DNA of 64,000 nt. It comes from Oerskovia merdavium (GTDB taxonomy: Bacteria; Actinomycetota; Actinomycetes; Actinomycetales; Cellulomonadaceae). Of this stretch, positions 23,520 through 33,347 are shown one piece after another (the first letter of the stretch is position 1; each line of letters starts with the position of its first letter). The notes beneath the pieces are model-generated. The model had not been told where the DNA came from and did no database searches. It saw nothing but the letters and a program-made list of their open reading frames with translations. The position numbers and the translations under genes are program-made. Location: contig NZ_JACSQF010000006.1 of the NCBI RefSeq assembly GCF_014836755.1, forward strand, positions 103,586-167,585, in the 5' to 3' direction.

Positions 23520-24053
23520 GTGCCCACCACCCGTGCCCTGCGTCTCGACGACGCCGCCGCCCTGGCCGACCTCCTGCGCACCAACCGGGAGTTCCTGGCC
23601 CCGTTCGAGCCCGAGCGACCCGAGGAGTGGTTCACGCTCGCGGGTCAGCGCGCGAGCGTCGCCGCGGCCCTGGCGCAGGAGCTCGCGGGGAGCGTCGTGG
23701 CCCGGGTGGTCGTGGACGAGGGCGGGCAGGTCGCCGGCTGGATCATCGCGTCGGGGATCGTGCGGGGCGCCCTGCGCTCGTGCGCCCTGGGGTACTGGGT
23801 GGACGAGGCGCGCAACGGGCGGGGTCTGGCGACCGCGGCCGTGGGCGAGATGGTCGACCACGCGTTCGGGCCGCTGGGCCTGCACCGGGTGCAGGCGGAG
23901 ACCCTCGTGCACAACGTCGCGTCCCAGCGGGTGCTCGAGCGCAACGGGTTCACCCGGTACGGTCTGGCCCCCGGCTACCTGCGTATCGCGGGCCGCTGGC
24001 AGGACCATGCCATGTTCCAGGTGCTGGCGAGCGACGAGCGCCCGGGGCGCTGA
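23520..24053 (+). CDS. GNAT N-acetyltransferase (RimJ/RimL type)
   Basis: The product has 177 residues and transfers an acetyl group from acetyl-CoA, probably to a protein N-terminus as in RimJ/RimL. The GNAT fold begins TRALRLDDAAALADLLRTNREFLAPFEP. The acetyl-CoA loop is YWVDEARNGRGLATAAVGEMVDHAF, followed by GLHRVQAETLVHNVASQRVLERNGFTRYGLAPGYLRIAGRWQDHAMF, the RimJ hallmark. The GTG at 23520 has TGAGGGACG upstream. It is a single-gene unit; the target protein is unknown. Confidence 0.87.
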   Translation: MPTTRALRLDDAAALADLLRTNREFLAPFEPERPEEWFTLAGQRASVAAALAQELAGSVVARVVVDEGGQVAGWIIASGIVRGALRSCALGYWVDEARNGRGLATAAVGEMVDHAFGPLGLHRVQAETLVHNVASQRVLERNGFTRYGLAPGYLRIAGRWQDHAMFQVLASDERPGR

Positions 24054-24065
24054 GGTACCGCGCGC

Positions 24066-24093
24066 GGTCGGCGGGCACGATCGGCCGCCGACC
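24066..24093 (+). terminator. Terminator after the acetyltransferase gene
   Basis: The arms GGTCGGCGG (24066-24074) and CCGCCGACC (24085-24093) form a perfect 9-bp stem, 13 bases past the stop. Confidence 0.65.
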
Positions 24094-24162
24094 CGTGGAT
24101 CCCGTGCCGGGGACGCGCTCGCGCCGGGGGCGTCGTCGGGCAGGCTGCCGGGGACCGGGGAC

Positions 24163-24211
24163 GACGCTGCCCGGTGCCCCCCTGCGCAAGCGGGGGTCAC
24201 CGGGCAGCGTC
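24163..24211 (-). terminator. Terminator after hisG
   Basis: GACGCTGCCCGGTG (24163-24176) and CACCGGGCAGCGTC (24198-24211) form a 14-bp perfect stem, with a second inner C-run/G-run pairing. Confidence 0.75.
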
Positions 24212-24234
24212 ACCGGACGGGGCGGCCCGTGGGC

Positions 24235-25089
24235 TCAGAGGCGGCAGGCGTGGATCGAGGTGACCAGGATCGCGCGCGCCCCGACCTCGTAGAGGGCGTC
24301 CATGAGCTTGTTCGTCTGGTCGCGGCGCACCATGGCGCGCACGGCCGCCCAGTCGCGGTCGTGCAGCGGGGAGACCGTCGGGGACTCCAGGCCGGGCGTC
24401 AGGGCCACCGCGGCCTCGACGAGGTGCGCGGGCACGTCGTAGTCCATCAGGACGTACTGACGGGCCGTGAGGACGCCCAGCAGGCGGCGCGTGAGCGTCT
24501 CCAGGCCCGCGGAGACCGCGTCGTCGCCCACCGAGGCCGGGCGGATCAGGACGGCCTCGGACTTCAGGATCGGGTCGCCGAAGACCTCCAGGCCCGCCCC
24601 GCGCAGGGTCGTTCCCGTGGACACGACGTCCGCGACGACGTCGGCGATGCCGAGCTGGACCGCGGACTCGACCGCACCGTCCAGGTGCACGACCGAGGCC
24701 GTGACCCCGTTGGCGCGCAGGTGGTTCTCCACCAGGACCTCGTAGGACGTGGCCACGCGCAGGCCCTCGACCTGGTCGAGGGACGTGATGGTGCCCACGG
24801 GGGACGCGTACCGGAACGTGGAGCCCGCGAAGCCCAGCTGCATGTGCTCGACGGCCGCCGCCCCCGAGTCGAGGAGCAGGTCGCGGCCCGTGATGCCGGC
24901 GTCGACCGTGCCCGTGCCCACGTACACCGCGATGTCACGCGGGCGCAGGAAGAAGAACTCGACGTCGTTGTCCGGGTCCGCGAGCACGAGCTCACGGGTG
25001 TCGCGACGCTGGCGGTAGCCGGCCTCACGAAGCATGTCGACGGCGGGCTCGGACAGGGAGCCCTTGTTGGGAACGGCGATGCGGAGCAC
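24235..25089 (-). CDS. hisG: ATP phosphoribosyltransferase (long form)
   Basis: This is the first enzyme of histidine synthesis, joining ATP and PRPP. The 284-residue length marks the hexameric long form with its own C-terminal histidine-sensing ACT-like domain. Visible signatures are [36 protein letters not shown], the PRPP loop region [34 protein letters not shown], and the regulatory end [19 protein letters not shown]. The GTG at 25089 has GAGGATCTC before it. It lies 196 bases after hisE; the other his genes are not in the window. Confidence 0.96.
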   Translation of the reverse strand: MLRIAVPNKGSLSEPAVDMLREAGYRQRRDTRELVLADPDNDVEFFFLRPRDIAVYVGTGTVDAGITGRDLLLDSGAAAVEHMQLGFAGSTFRYASPVGTITSLDQVEGLRVATSYEVLVENHLRANGVTASVVHLDGAVESAVQLGIADVVADVVSTGTTLRGAGLEVFGDPILKSEAVLIRPASVGDDAVSAGLETLTRRLLGVLTARQYVLMDYDVPAHLVEAAVALTPGLESPTVSPLHDRDWAAVRAMVRRDQTNKLMDALYEVGARAILVTSIHACRL

Positions 25090-25285
25090 GAGATCCTCGC
25101 GTTTCTTGGGGAGTTCGGGGAACGGGGCGGTCAGGACGACCGATCACCCGGTCGGCGCGCCCGCGACGGCGGGAACGCAGGGACGGACGGTGGACGACTA
25201 CTGCGGACGACGGACATGCGTGAGGGAAGCGACCCGGGTGCCTGGGCCCCCGTGCGCCTCCCCCTGGACCCGGACCTGGCCGGGC

Positions 25286-25549
25286 TCACAGATGCTTGTA
25301 CACGTCCTGCAGGGTCAGGCCCTTGGCCAGGAGCAGCACCTGCACGTGGTACAGGAGCTGGGAGACCTCCTCGGCCGTCTTGTCGTCACCCTCGTACTCG
25401 GCCGCCATCCACACCTCGGCGGCCTCCTCGACGATCTTCTTCCCGATCGCATGGACACCGGCATCCAGCTCCGCAACCGTGCCGGAACCGGCGGGTCGGG
25501 TGGTGGCCTTCTCGGTGAGCTCGGCGAACAGCCCTTCGAACGTCTTCAC
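25286..25549 (-). CDS. hisE: Phosphoribosyl-ATP pyrophosphohydrolase
   Basis: This is the second step of histidine synthesis, removing pyrophosphate from PR-ATP. The 87-residue product carries the MazG-like helical signature [44 protein letters not shown] with conserved Glu and Asp metal ligands. The GTG at 25549 ([10 protein letters not shown]) fits the usual hisE start; the extra upstream residues in the open frame are Arg-rich and not conserved. In many actinobacteria it lies directly before hisG, as here. Confidence 0.95.
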   Translation of the reverse strand: MKTFEGLFAELTEKATTRPAGSGTVAELDAGVHAIGKKIVEEAAEVWMAAEYEGDDKTAEEVSQLLYHVQVLLLAKGLTLQDVYKHL

Positions 25550-25624
25550 CCGACCAGGGTAGTCGCCCCGTGACCGGCGGGCCCAACCGTCCCGCCCACC
25601 GGTCACCCGTCGTCCCCACCCTCT

Positions 25625-25663
25625 CGCCCGCCCTGACGACGAGGGGCGACGTCAGGACGGGCG
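25625..25663 (-). terminator. Terminator at the end of the riboflavin operon
   Basis: CGCCCGCCCTGACG (25625-25638) pairs with CGTCAGGACGGGCG (25650-25663), one mismatch, 17 bases after the ribH stop. Confidence 0.7.
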
Positions 25664-25679
25664 ACAGGCGCAGGAGACG

Positions 25680-26147
25680 TCAGAGGTCGCGCAGCGCCAC
25701 GACCGTCGCGATGGCCGCCTCGACGGCCTCGGCCCCCTTGTCCTCGCGCGAGCCCGGCAACCCCGCACGGTCCAGCGCCTGCTGCTCGTCGTCGCACGTG
25801 AGGACCCCGAAGCCCACCGGGACCCCCGTGCGCACCGAGACGTCCGTCAGGCCCGTGGTCGCGGCCGAGCACACGTACTCGAAGTGCGGGGTACCCCCAC
25901 GGATCACGACGCCGAGCGCGATCACCGCGTCCGTGCCGCGCTCGGCCGCCCGCGCCGCGGCCACGGGCAGCTCGAACGAGCCCGGGACGCGGATCTCCTT
26001 GACGTGCATGACGTTCGCGGCCGCGAGCGCCCGGCGGGCCCCCGCGAGGAGGCCGTCCATGACCTCGGTGTGCCAGCTGGCGGCGACCACGGTGATCCGT
26101 AGCCCGGTGCCGTCGACGGTGATCTGGGGTGCTCCTGCGCCGCTCAT
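25680..26147 (-). CDS. ribH: 6,7-dimethyl-8-ribityllumazine synthase
   Basis: The enzyme condenses the ribityl-aminopyrimidine with 3,4-dihydroxybutanone phosphate to form lumazine, and the family assembles into 60-mer or decamer shells. The 155-residue product has [75 protein letters not shown], where the active-site His88-equivalent lies in HFEYV. The ATG at 26147 overlaps the ribBA stop (ATGA). Last gene of the FMN-riboswitch operon. Confidence 0.97.
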   Translation of the reverse strand: MSGAGAPQITVDGTGLRITVVAASWHTEVMDGLLAGARRALAAANVMHVKEIRVPGSFELPVAAARAAERGTDAVIALGVVIRGGTPHFEYVCSAATTGLTDVSVRTGVPVGFGVLTCDDEQQALDRAGLPGSREDKGAEAVEAAIATVVALRDL

Positions 26148-27601
26148 CGGTCGCTCTCCTCGGTGGTGGTGGGTGTGGTGGGGTCGGTCGGGACGGGCCC
26201 GGTGCCCTGCTCGGGCGTGATCTCCAGGGTGTCCAGGAGGTGGCCCATCGCGACCTTCTTGGTCATGAGGTACCCGTGGTTGTGCTCGCCGTGCCCGACC
26301 TCGAGCCGGTGGGCGTCCACGACGTCGATGCCGTGCGCGGCCAGGCCGGTGACCTTGGCCGGGTTGTTCGTCAGCAGCGTGACGCGGTCCAGGCCCAGGT
26401 CGGTCAGGATCGCGGCCGCAGCCCCGTACTCGCGCCGGTCCACGGGCCAGCCGAGCTCGAGGTTGGCCTGGACGGTGTCGAAGCCCGCGTCCTGGAGCTC
26501 GTAGGCGCCGATCTTGGCGAGCAGGCCGATCCCGCGGCCCTCGTGCCCGCGCAGGTACACCACGGCCCCGCCCTGGGCGGCCACGCGCTCCATGGAGGCC
26601 TGCAGCTGGGGGCCGCAGTCGCAGCGCAGCGACCCGAACGCGTCCCCGGTCAGGCACTCCGAGTGCACGCGCACGAGCGGCGCGACGACCGTCGCGCCCG
26701 GAGCCGGGTCGAGGGCGCCCCCTCCCCCGGCGGGCACGGCCACCGGCACCAGGGCCACGTGCTCGGCCCCCGTGCGCAGGTCGCGGTAGCCGTGGACGCG
26801 GAAGTGCCCGTGCGCGGTGGGCAGGTCCGCGACGCTCGTGGCCTGCACGCGCGGCGCGGACGACGGCCCGGCCTCGTGCTCGGGCACGACGGGGTCGTGC
26901 TCGCGGCGCCAGGCGATGAGGTCCGCGATGGTGATCAGGACCAGGCCCGCCTCCTGCGCGGCGTGCGCGGCGTCGTCGAGCCGCATCATGGTGCCGTCGT
27001 CGTTGACGAGCTCGGCGATGCCCCCGACCTCCCCCGCCCCGGCCAGGCGCACCAGGTCCACCGCGGCCTCGGTGTGCCCGGCACGGTGCAGCACCCCGCC
27101 GGGCACGGCGCGCAGGGGCAGGACGTGCCCGGGGCGGATGAGGTCGCCCGAGCCCGAGGCCGGGTCGGCCAGGACGTGCAGGGTCCGGGCACGGTCGGCC
27201 GCGGAGATGCCCGTGGTCACTCCCGTGGCGGCGTCGACCGTGACCGTGTACGCCGTGCGCCGCGGGTCCTGGCTGTGCGGGACCATGAGCGGCAGGTCCA
27301 GGGCGTCGGCGCGCGCGGCCGGCATGGGCGCGCACAGGTAGCCCGAGGAGTGGCGGATCGTCCACGCGACCCACTCGGGGGTCACGGTGCGGGCCGCGAA
27401 GATCACGTCGGCCTCGTTCTCACGGTCCGGGGAGTCCGCGACCAGGACGGGTCGCCCCGCGCGGATCGCGTCCAGCGCCTCCTCGATCGTGCCGGTGCGC
27501 ACGGGGTCCACGTGCGGGGCCGAGGAGGGGCCGGTCGCGGCGGAGGTGGCAGGGTCGACGGGGCCCTGGCTGCCCGGGACGGTGTTCATGGCGGTGCTCA
27601 T
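26144..27601 (-). CDS. ribBA: Bifunctional DHBP synthase / GTP cyclohydrolase II
   Basis: This fused enzyme supplies both riboflavin precursors. The N-terminal half (about 40-240) is DHBP synthase with [15 protein letters not shown] and [16 protein letters not shown]. The C-terminal half (about 270-470) is GTP cyclohydrolase II with the zinc loop [24 protein letters not shown] and the catalytic [11 protein letters not shown]. An N-terminal tail of about 35 residues and a Thr/Pro-rich C-tail are not conserved. The ATG at 27601 overlaps the ribE stop (ATGA); an ATG four codons later is possible. Confidence 0.96.
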   Translation of the reverse strand: MSTAMNTVPGSQGPVDPATSAATGPSSAPHVDPVRTGTIEEALDAIRAGRPVLVADSPDRENEADVIFAARTVTPEWVAWTIRHSSGYLCAPMPAARADALDLPLMVPHSQDPRRTAYTVTVDAATGVTTGISAADRARTLHVLADPASGSGDLIRPGHVLPLRAVPGGVLHRAGHTEAAVDLVRLAGAGEVGGIAELVNDDGTMMRLDDAAHAAQEAGLVLITIADLIAWRREHDPVVPEHEAGPSSAPRVQATSVADLPTAHGHFRVHGYRDLRTGAEHVALVPVAVPAGGGGALDPAPGATVVAPLVRVHSECLTGDAFGSLRCDCGPQLQASMERVAAQGGAVVYLRGHEGRGIGLLAKIGAYELQDAGFDTVQANLELGWPVDRREYGAAAAILTDLGLDRVTLLTNNPAKVTGLAAHGIDVVDAHRLEVGHGEHNHGYLMTKKVAMGHLLDTLEITPEQGTGPVPTDPTTPTTTEESDR

Positions 27602-28272
27602 TCCTGTGCTGCGCTCGTACCGAGCAGGTCGGTGGAGGTCGTCGTGCCCGGGGCGCCGGACGCGTGGGTCCCGCGAGCGCCCAGCAGGCGCTCGACGTAC
27701 TTGGCGATCACGTCGACCTCGAGGTTGACCCGGTCCCCGGGCACGAGCGAGCCGAGGATCGTGGCCTCGAGCGTCGTGGGGATCAGGGAGACGCCGAACG
27801 TGGTCTCGTCCACGTGCGTCACGGTCAGGGAGACGCCGCTGACCGTGATCGAGCCCTTCTCCGCGACGTAGCGGGTCAGGCCGGCGGGCGCGGACAGGAC
27901 CAGGTCGTCCCACCGCTCGCCCGGCGTGCGGCGCACGAGCTCGCCGACGCCGTCGACGTGGCCCTGGACGATGTGCCCGCCCAGGCGCGTGTCGGCGCGC
28001 ACGGCCCGCTCGAGGTTCACGGGCGAGCCCGCGACCAGGTCACCGAGCGCGGTGCGGCGCAACGACTCGGGCATCACGTCGGCCGTGAACGTGCCGTCCT
28101 GTCCCACGCCCGTGACGGTCAGGCACACGCCGTTGACGGCGATCGAGTCGCCCAGGTGCGCGTCCGAGGTGGCGAGGGGGCCGTGCACGGTCAGGACCGC
28201 GTCGGACTCCTGGCCGCCCGGGAACGCGATCTCGCGGACCGTACCGATCTCTTCGACGATTCCGGTGAACAT
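27598..28272 (-). CDS. ribE: Riboflavin synthase alpha chain
   Basis: It converts two lumazines into riboflavin plus the aminopyrimidine. The 224-residue product shows the starting MFTGIVEEIGTV and the two lumazine-binding repeats (GDSIAVNGVCLTVTGV and KGSITVSGVSLTVTHV), with GHIVQGHVDGVG between. The C-terminal tail (THASGAPGTTTST) is not conserved. The ATG overlaps the last base of the ribD stop (TGATG). Confidence 0.97.
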   Translation of the reverse strand: MFTGIVEEIGTVREIAFPGGQESDAVLTVHGPLATSDAHLGDSIAVNGVCLTVTGVGQDGTFTADVMPESLRRTALGDLVAGSPVNLERAVRADTRLGGHIVQGHVDGVGELVRRTPGERWDDLVLSAPAGLTRYVAEKGSITVSGVSLTVTHVDETTFGVSLIPTTLEATILGSLVPGDRVNLEVDVIAKYVERLLGARGTHASGAPGTTTSTDLLGTSAAQE

Positions 28273-29528
28273 CAGCTCTCCTGTTCGGGGGTGGTGCTGG
28301 GGACGGTGGTCAGGGGGTGGGCGGAGGGCGAGGCGCGGGCCACGACCAGGACGTCCGCGCCCAGGCGGCGCACGTCGTGCGTGACGAAGCGCGGGGCGCC
28401 CGCGAGCGTGGTCACGCCCAGGTCGCCCACCGCGCCCAGGCCCGCGCCCAGCAGGACCGGCGCGAGGTAGGCGTGGATCTCGTCGACGGCCCCGGCCGCG
28501 AGGAACGCGGTCGCCAGGCCGGGGCCGCCCTCGACCAGGACGTGGCGGGCCTCGCGCCCGGCGAGCTCGGCCAGGACCGCGCGGACGTCGCGCGTGCGCA
28601 GGTGCAGCACGGGGCCGCCGCCGTCGGCGGTCCAGGACCCTCCTGGCGCGAGCCGCACGTGCGGCGGGAGGTCACGGAGCCCGACGACGACCCGCACCGG
28701 CTGATGCCCCGCAAGCCCGGGCTCCAGCCCGACCACCCCACCAGCGACGCGCACCGGCCGGTGCCCCGCGAGCCCCGCCTCGTGCTCGCCCTCGGCGGCC
28801 CCACCCGGTGCCGGCACGGGGGTGCGCGCCGTGAGCGACGGGTCGTCGGCCAGGACCGTCCCGGTGCCCACGAGGATCGCGTCGACCTGTGCCCGCACCC
28901 GGTGGGCGTGCTCGCGCGCGGCCGGTCCGGTGATCCACTGCGAGGTGCCGTCCGCCGCGGCGACCCGCCCGTCCAGGGTCGTGGCGAGCTTGAGGGTCAC
29001 GTACGGGCTCCCCCGGCGCACGGCCACCAGCCACGGGCCGAGCAGGCGCTCGCCCTCGGCCTCGCGCAGCCCCGCGGCGACGCGCACCCCGGCCGCGCGC
29101 AGGCGCTCGCCGCCGCCGGTCGCGACGGGGTTCGGGTCTCCCACGGCGTACACGACCTCCGCCACGCCCGCGTCCAGCAGCGCCTGCGCGCACGGCCCGG
29201 TGCGTCCGGTGTGGTTGCAGGGCTCGAGCGTCACCACGGCCGTCGCGCCGCGTACGTCCACGCCACGCTCGCGGGCGTCGGCCAGGGCCGCGGCCTCGGC
29301 GTGCGGGCTGCCCGCGCCCCGGTGGAAGCCCTCGGCGAGCACCGCCCGGGGTGCGTCGTCCACGGGGCCGGGAGCGGCGGCGTCGGGCAGGGAGTCCAGC
29401 GGGCGGGGCGCGGGTCCCAGCAGGACGGCGCCCACGCGCGGGTTGGGGCCGTGCGCGGGGCCGCGCGCGGCCAGCTCGAGCGCGCGCACCATCGCGGCGT
29501 CGATCGTCAGGGTGGGCCTGGCGCCCAT
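28272..29528 (-). CDS. ribD: Bifunctional riboflavin deaminase/reductase
   Basis: It carries out the second and third steps of riboflavin synthesis. The N-terminal zinc deaminase domain has the motif HAEAAAL with the Glu acid/base and TLEPCNHTGRTGPCAQAL. The reductase domain starts near SPYVTLKLATTLDGRVAAADG. The 418-residue length exceeds the usual 360 or so. The extra sequence lies in two places: a Pro/Asp-rich loop after AVLLGPAP, and a tandem duplication around residues 251-279 (GLAGHRPVRV, GLAGHQPVRV). The ATG at 29528 is preceded by GGGAGGAGGACGC. First gene after the FMN riboswitch. Confidence 0.95.
   Translation of the reverse strand: MGARPTLTIDAAMVRALELAARGPAHGPNPRVGAVLLGPAPRPLDSLPDAAAPGPVDDAPRAVLAEGFHRGAGSPHAEAAALADARERGVDVRGATAVVTLEPCNHTGRTGPCAQALLDAGVAEVVYAVGDPNPVATGGGERLRAAGVRVAAGLREAEGERLLGPWLVAVRRGSPYVTLKLATTLDGRVAAADGTSQWITGPAAREHAHRVRAQVDAILVGTGTVLADDPSLTARTPVPAPGGAAEGEHEAGLAGHRPVRVAGGVVGLEPGLAGHQPVRVVVGLRDLPPHVRLAPGGSWTADGGGPVLHLRTRDVRAVLAELAGREARHVLVEGGPGLATAFLAAGAVDEIHAYLAPVLLGAGLGAVGDLGVTTLAGAPRFVTHDVRRLGADVLVVARASPSAHPLTTVPSTTPEQES
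28693..28775 (-). repeat. Direct repeat within ribD
   Basis: Two 26-base copies (28693-28718 and 28750-28775) match at 23 positions and lie 57 bases apart, so the reading frame is kept. They code for the repeated GLAGH(R/Q)PVRV segment in the reductase domain. Confidence 0.7.
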
Positions 29529-29649
29529 GCGTCCTCCTCCCGGTGAGCACGATGCTCCGGGGTGAGGGGTCGGCGACGCCACGGGGACCACTGAGGGTCC
29601 ACGGACGTCACGACACCACGGCACAGGGCTCCGCCCCGCGCCGCCACGT

Positions 29650-29765
29650 ACTTCCTCCCATCCGGACTTTCACCGTCGGTCCTGGAGTTCCACCAGGTCA
29701 ACCACGCCGAGGCGTGGGTCGCGGACTGTCACCGCCGGCTCGGAATTACACCGACCCCGGAGCAC
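29650..29765 (-). promoter_or_regulatory. FMN riboswitch (RFN element)
   Basis: On the minus strand the conserved RFN blocks appear in order: CTCCGGGGTCGGTG, AGCCGGCGGTGACAGTCCGCGA, CCTGGTGGAACTCCAGG, ACCGACGGTGAAAGTCCGGA and TGGGAGGAAG. A variable hairpin (CCACGCC...GGCGTGG) occupies the usual place. It lies about 120 bases before ribD. FMN binding is expected to lower expression of ribD-ribE-ribBA-ribH. No U-rich terminator is seen downstream, so control may be at translation or through Rho. Confidence 0.95.
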
Positions 29766-29921
29766 GTGTGTGCGTACTGCTCATGCGCTCGAGCCCGGAC
29801 CCCGCCCACCGAAGGTGCGCACCGGGCCCGGCTTCTCGTCTCCACCCAGCATGCCACACCGGCGTCGGCCGGCAGGCACGCGGCCCCGTCCGTCCCGCGG
29901 GCTGGACCGATGTGAACGGCG

Positions 29922-30584
29922 TCAGTGCGCGTGGCCCTCCGCGAGCGCCCGCAGGGCCGCGATCTCCTCAGGGATGTTCTCCGCCCCGTAGACCGCGGAG
30001 CCCGCGACGAACACGTTGGCCCCGGCCTCGGCCGCGCGCTCGATCGTGGCGCGCGAGACGCCGCCGTCGACCTGGATCCACACGTCGAGCCCGGCCTCGG
30101 ACACCGCGTCGCGGATGCGACGGATCTTGGGCAGCGTGCCCTCGATGAAGGACTGACCGCCGAACCCGGGCTCGACCGTCATGACCAGGAGCATGTCGAA
30201 CTCGGGCAGCAGGTCCAGGAACGGCTCGACCGACGTCGCGGGACGCAGCGCGAGGCCCGCGCGCGAGCCCAGGCGGCGCAGTTCGCGCGCCAGGCGCACG
30301 GGGGCCGTGGCGGCCTCGGCGTGGAACGTGACGGACGCGGCGCCCGCTTCGGCGTAGCCGGGGGCCCAGCGGTCGGGGTCGGCGATCATGAGGTGCGCGT
30401 CGATCGGCACCGGGGACACCTGGACCAGGCGCTCGAAGATCGGCAGCCCCAGGGTCAGGTTGGGCACGAAGTGGTTGTCCATCACGTCGACGTGCGCGTA
30501 GTCGGCGGTCGCGATCGCGCCCAGGTCGCGCTCGAGGTTCGCGAAGTCGGCGGACAGGATGCTGGGGGCGATGAGTGCGGACAT
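29922..30584 (-). CDS. rpe: Ribulose-phosphate 3-epimerase
   Basis: It interconverts ribulose 5-phosphate and xylulose 5-phosphate in the pentose phosphate pathway. The 220-residue TIM barrel begins [17 protein letters not shown], with metal-binding [41 protein letters not shown] and [29 protein letters not shown]. It ends before the riboswitch of ribD, as in the mycobacterial rsmB-rpe-ribD order. The upstream ribosome binding site is weak (GGCTGGTGCCC before ATG 30584). Confidence 0.97.
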   Translation of the reverse strand: MSALIAPSILSADFANLERDLGAIATADYAHVDVMDNHFVPNLTLGLPIFERLVQVSPVPIDAHLMIADPDRWAPGYAEAGAASVTFHAEAATAPVRLARELRRLGSRAGLALRPATSVEPFLDLLPEFDMLLVMTVEPGFGGQSFIEGTLPKIRRIRDAVSEAGLDVWIQVDGGVSRATIERAAEAGANVFVAGSAVYGAENIPEEIAALRALAEGHAH

Positions 30585-30630
30585 GGGCACCAGCCTAGAG
30601 GGCGCCCGCACCCTGTGCGGAGACGCGGAA

Positions 30631-30668
30631 CGGCCGGGCCGGGTGGCGAGGGCTACCCGACCCGGCCG
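30631..30668 (-). terminator. Terminator after rsmB
   Basis: CGGCCGGGCCGGGT (30631-30644) pairs with ACCCGACCCGGCCG (30655-30668) with one mismatch, 14 bases past the rsmB stop. It separates rsmB from rpe, whose start is at 30584. Confidence 0.7.
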
Positions 30669-30682
30669 CGGACGGCAGGTGC

Positions 30683-32278
30683 TCAGGCCCGACGGCGCAG
30701 CAGCGTCAGGTGCATCGCGTCGGTCCCGTGGACGTGCGGCCACAGCTGGACGTCGGTGCGGTCGGCGAGGGGGATGTCGTCCCCCGCGATCTGCCGCACG
30801 GCCGCGGCCGCGTCGAGGACCTCGACGTCGTCGCGCCCGGCCAGGACGTCCTTGACCACGAGCTGGGTCTCCGCGAGGTGCGGGGAGCACGTGACGTACC
30901 CGACGACGCCGCCGGGGCGCACGGCGTCCAGGGCCGAGCCGAGCAGCTCGCGCTGCAGCGTCGTGAGGGTCGCGATGTCCCCCGGGGTGCGGCGCCAGCG
31001 CGACTCGGGGCGCCGGCGCAGCGCCCCCAGCCCTGTGCAGGGGGCGTCGACCAGGACGCGGTCGTACGCGCCGGGCTCCTCGACCCCCACCTGGCGCCCG
31101 TCGCCCACCTGCACGCGCTCGACCGCGTCCGCGGGCACGGCCGCGAGCGCCTGCTCGACCAGGCGGGCGCGGTGCGGGGCGACCTCGTTCGCGACGATGC
31201 GTGCGCCCTGCTCGCCTGCGAGGGACGCCAGGAGCGCCGCCTTGCCGCCGGGGCCCGCGCACAGGTCGAGCCAGCGCTCGTCGGTGTTGGCCGCACGGTC
31301 GGACCGGTCGCCCGCCGTGGGCGTCGAGGGTGCGGCGGGCAGCGTGGGCACTGCCGCGAACGCGAGCGTCACGAGCTGGCTGCCCTCGTCCTGGACGCCT
31401 GCGGCGCCGTGACGGACCGCAGGGATCGCGGCCGGGTCCGAGCCGGACAGCACCAGGGCCGTGGGGGCCCAGCGGCCGGGGTCCGTGGTGGCGTCCCCGC
31501 GCACGTCGTGGGTGACCTCGCCCGCGAGGCGCTCGCGGCTGACCAGGCCGGGGCGCGCCACGAGGGTCACCCGGGGGGCGGTGTTGTCGGCCTCGAGGAG
31601 CTCGGCCAGGTCGTCGGCCGAGCGTCCCGTGCCGACCAGGGCCTCGCGCATCGCGCGCGCGATCCACACGGGGTGGGACTGGGTGATCGCGAGGCGCGTG
31701 ACGTCGTCGGGCGCGTCGGCGGAGATGACCTCGAGCCACTCCTCGAGGGTCGAGCGCGAGATCTTGCGCAGGACCGCGTTGACGAACTGGGCGCTGCCGG
31801 CGCCGGCGCGGGCGCGGGCCAGGCCCACGGTCTCCGAGACGGCCGCGTGCTGGGCCACGCGCATGCCCAGGAGCTGGTGGGCGCCCAGGCGCAGCAGGTC
31901 GAGCACGTTCGGGTCGACCTGGTCGAGGGTGCGGTCCACGCACCGGGAGATGATCGCGTCGTAGCGCCCCCGCAGGCGCAGGGTGCCGTAGGCGAGCTCG
32001 GTCGCGAAGGCTGCGTCGCGACCGCGGATGCCGCGCGCGCGCAGCAGGGGCGGCAGGACGAGGTTCGCGTAGGCGTCGGAGGACGCGACCTCCTGCAGGA
32101 CGTCGAACGCGACGTTGCGCGCGGGGTCGGTCACCTTGGCGCGCTGGGAGGGCGCCGACTCGGACCGTTGGCCCGCGCCCCGGGCGCGCGCCGCGCCGCG
32201 CTCGCGGCCCTGGGCGTCGCGGCGGTCGCCGCCGCCGCCGCGCTGGGGGCTTCCGTGGGTGCGTGCCTCGCCGCTCAT
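30683..32278 (-). CDS. rsmB: 16S rRNA m5C methyltransferase RsmB/Fmu family
   Basis: An S-adenosylmethionine-dependent rRNA (cytosine-C5) methyltransferase of 531 residues. The N-terminal 45 residues are Arg/Gly-rich and unconserved. A NusB-like domain follows ([27 protein letters not shown]). The catalytic domain has the SAM motif [17 protein letters not shown], motif [18 protein letters not shown] and motif [12 protein letters not shown] with the two catalytic Cys residues. The ATG overlaps the fmt stop (ATGA), the conserved fmt-rsmB coupling. Confidence 0.95.
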   Translation of the reverse strand: MSGEARTHGSPQRGGGGDRRDAQGRERGAARARGAGQRSESAPSQRAKVTDPARNVAFDVLQEVASSDAYANLVLPPLLRARGIRGRDAAFATELAYGTLRLRGRYDAIISRCVDRTLDQVDPNVLDLLRLGAHQLLGMRVAQHAAVSETVGLARARAGAGSAQFVNAVLRKISRSTLEEWLEVISADAPDDVTRLAITQSHPVWIARAMREALVGTGRSADDLAELLEADNTAPRVTLVARPGLVSRERLAGEVTHDVRGDATTDPGRWAPTALVLSGSDPAAIPAVRHGAAGVQDEGSQLVTLAFAAVPTLPAAPSTPTAGDRSDRAANTDERWLDLCAGPGGKAALLASLAGEQGARIVANEVAPHRARLVEQALAAVPADAVERVQVGDGRQVGVEEPGAYDRVLVDAPCTGLGALRRRPESRWRRTPGDIATLTTLQRELLGSALDAVRPGGVVGYVTCSPHLAETQLVVKDVLAGRDDVEVLDAAAAVRQIAGDDIPLADRTDVQLWPHVHGTDAMHLTLLRRRA

Positions 32279-33228
32279 GCGTGGTCCTTCGTGTCGTCGG
32301 GGGTCCCGAGGACGACGTGGTCGCCCAGGCGGGCGCCGCGGGCCCAGTCGGTCGCGGCCATGTGCTTCTTGCCCACGGGGGCGACCTCGCCGAGCGCGAC
32401 CGCGTGGGTGCCGGTGCCCACGAGGACGTCACGCTTGCCGGCGCGCAGCTCCCCGGGGGCCAGGTCGTCCACGTCGGGGCGCGGCGTGACGGGGCCCAGG
32501 CCCAGGCGGGCGCCGTCGGGCAGCGTGGTCCAGGCGCCGGGCGCGGGCGTGCAGCCGCGCACCTGGCGGTCGATCGCGAGCGCCGGGTGGGCCCAGCGCA
32601 CGTGCGCGTCCTCCGGGACGAGCTTCGCGGCGATGCTGACTCCCTCGGCCGGCTGGGCGACCGGGGACGCCACACCGTCCTCGATCGCGTCGAGGGTCGC
32701 CACGAGCAGGCCGGCCCCCGACGTCGCGAGGCGTCCCAGGAGGTCGCCCGAGGTGTCGCGGGGGCGGATGGTCTCGGTCGCGGTGCCCAGCACGGGGCCG
32801 GTGTCCAGGCCCTCCTCGAGCAGGAAGGTCGTGGCGCCGGTGACCTCGTCGCCCGCGATGATCGCGCGCTGCACGGGGGCCGCGCCGCGCCAGGCTGGCA
32901 GCACCGAGAAGTGCAGGTTGACCCACCCGTAGCGGGGCACGTCGAGCACCTCGCGGCGCAGGATCTGCCCGTACGCCACGACGGGCGCGCAGTCGATCTC
33001 GAGGGCCTCGAGCCGGGCGACGAACTCCGCACCGCGGGGCACGTCGGTAATGACCGGGATCCCGGCCGCCTCGGCCCGCACCCGCACGGGACTGGGGGTC
33101 AGCCTGCGGCCGCGACCCGAGGGCGCATCGGCACGGGTCAGGACGGCGACCACCTCGTGCCGGGAGTCGATCAGGGCATCGAGGGCCGGGACGGCCGCTT
33201 CCGGGGTTCCGGCGAAGAGCACACGCAT
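32275..33228 (-). CDS. fmt: Methionyl-tRNA formyltransferase
   Basis: It formylates the initiator Met-tRNA using 10-formyltetrahydrofolate. The 317-residue product shows [19 protein letters not shown], the catalytic region [25 protein letters not shown] (Asn, His), a Asp in GLDTGPVL, and a C-terminal OB domain. The ATG at 33228 is the natural start (MRVLFAGTP). It is followed by rsmB with ATGA overlap and preceded by a terminator for the HAD gene. Confidence 0.97.
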   Translation of the reverse strand: MRVLFAGTPEAAVPALDALIDSRHEVVAVLTRADAPSGRGRRLTPSPVRVRAEAAGIPVITDVPRGAEFVARLEALEIDCAPVVAYGQILRREVLDVPRYGWVNLHFSVLPAWRGAAPVQRAIIAGDEVTGATTFLLEEGLDTGPVLGTATETIRPRDTSGDLLGRLATSGAGLLVATLDAIEDGVASPVAQPAEGVSIAAKLVPEDAHVRWAHPALAIDRQVRGCTPAPGAWTTLPDGARLGLGPVTPRPDVDDLAPGELRAGKRDVLVGTGTHAVALGEVAPVGKKHMAATDWARGARLGDHVVLGTPDDTKDHA

Positions 33229-33307
33229 GGGGCGAGTCTAGGCGGTGCACCCCTGCCGGCCGCCCCGTCCGGACCCCGCGGGCGGCCGGACGAGCGGCGT
33301 GCGGGAT

Positions 33308-33335
33308 CCGGTCCGGCGCGGACGGGCCGGACCGG
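33308..33335 (-). terminator. Terminator after the HAD gene
   Basis: CCGGTCCGGC (33308-33317) pairs with GCCGGACCGG (33326-33335) around a 8-base loop, just past the HAD stop codon at 33348. Confidence 0.65.
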
Positions 33336-33347
33336 GCAGAGCGCGGG

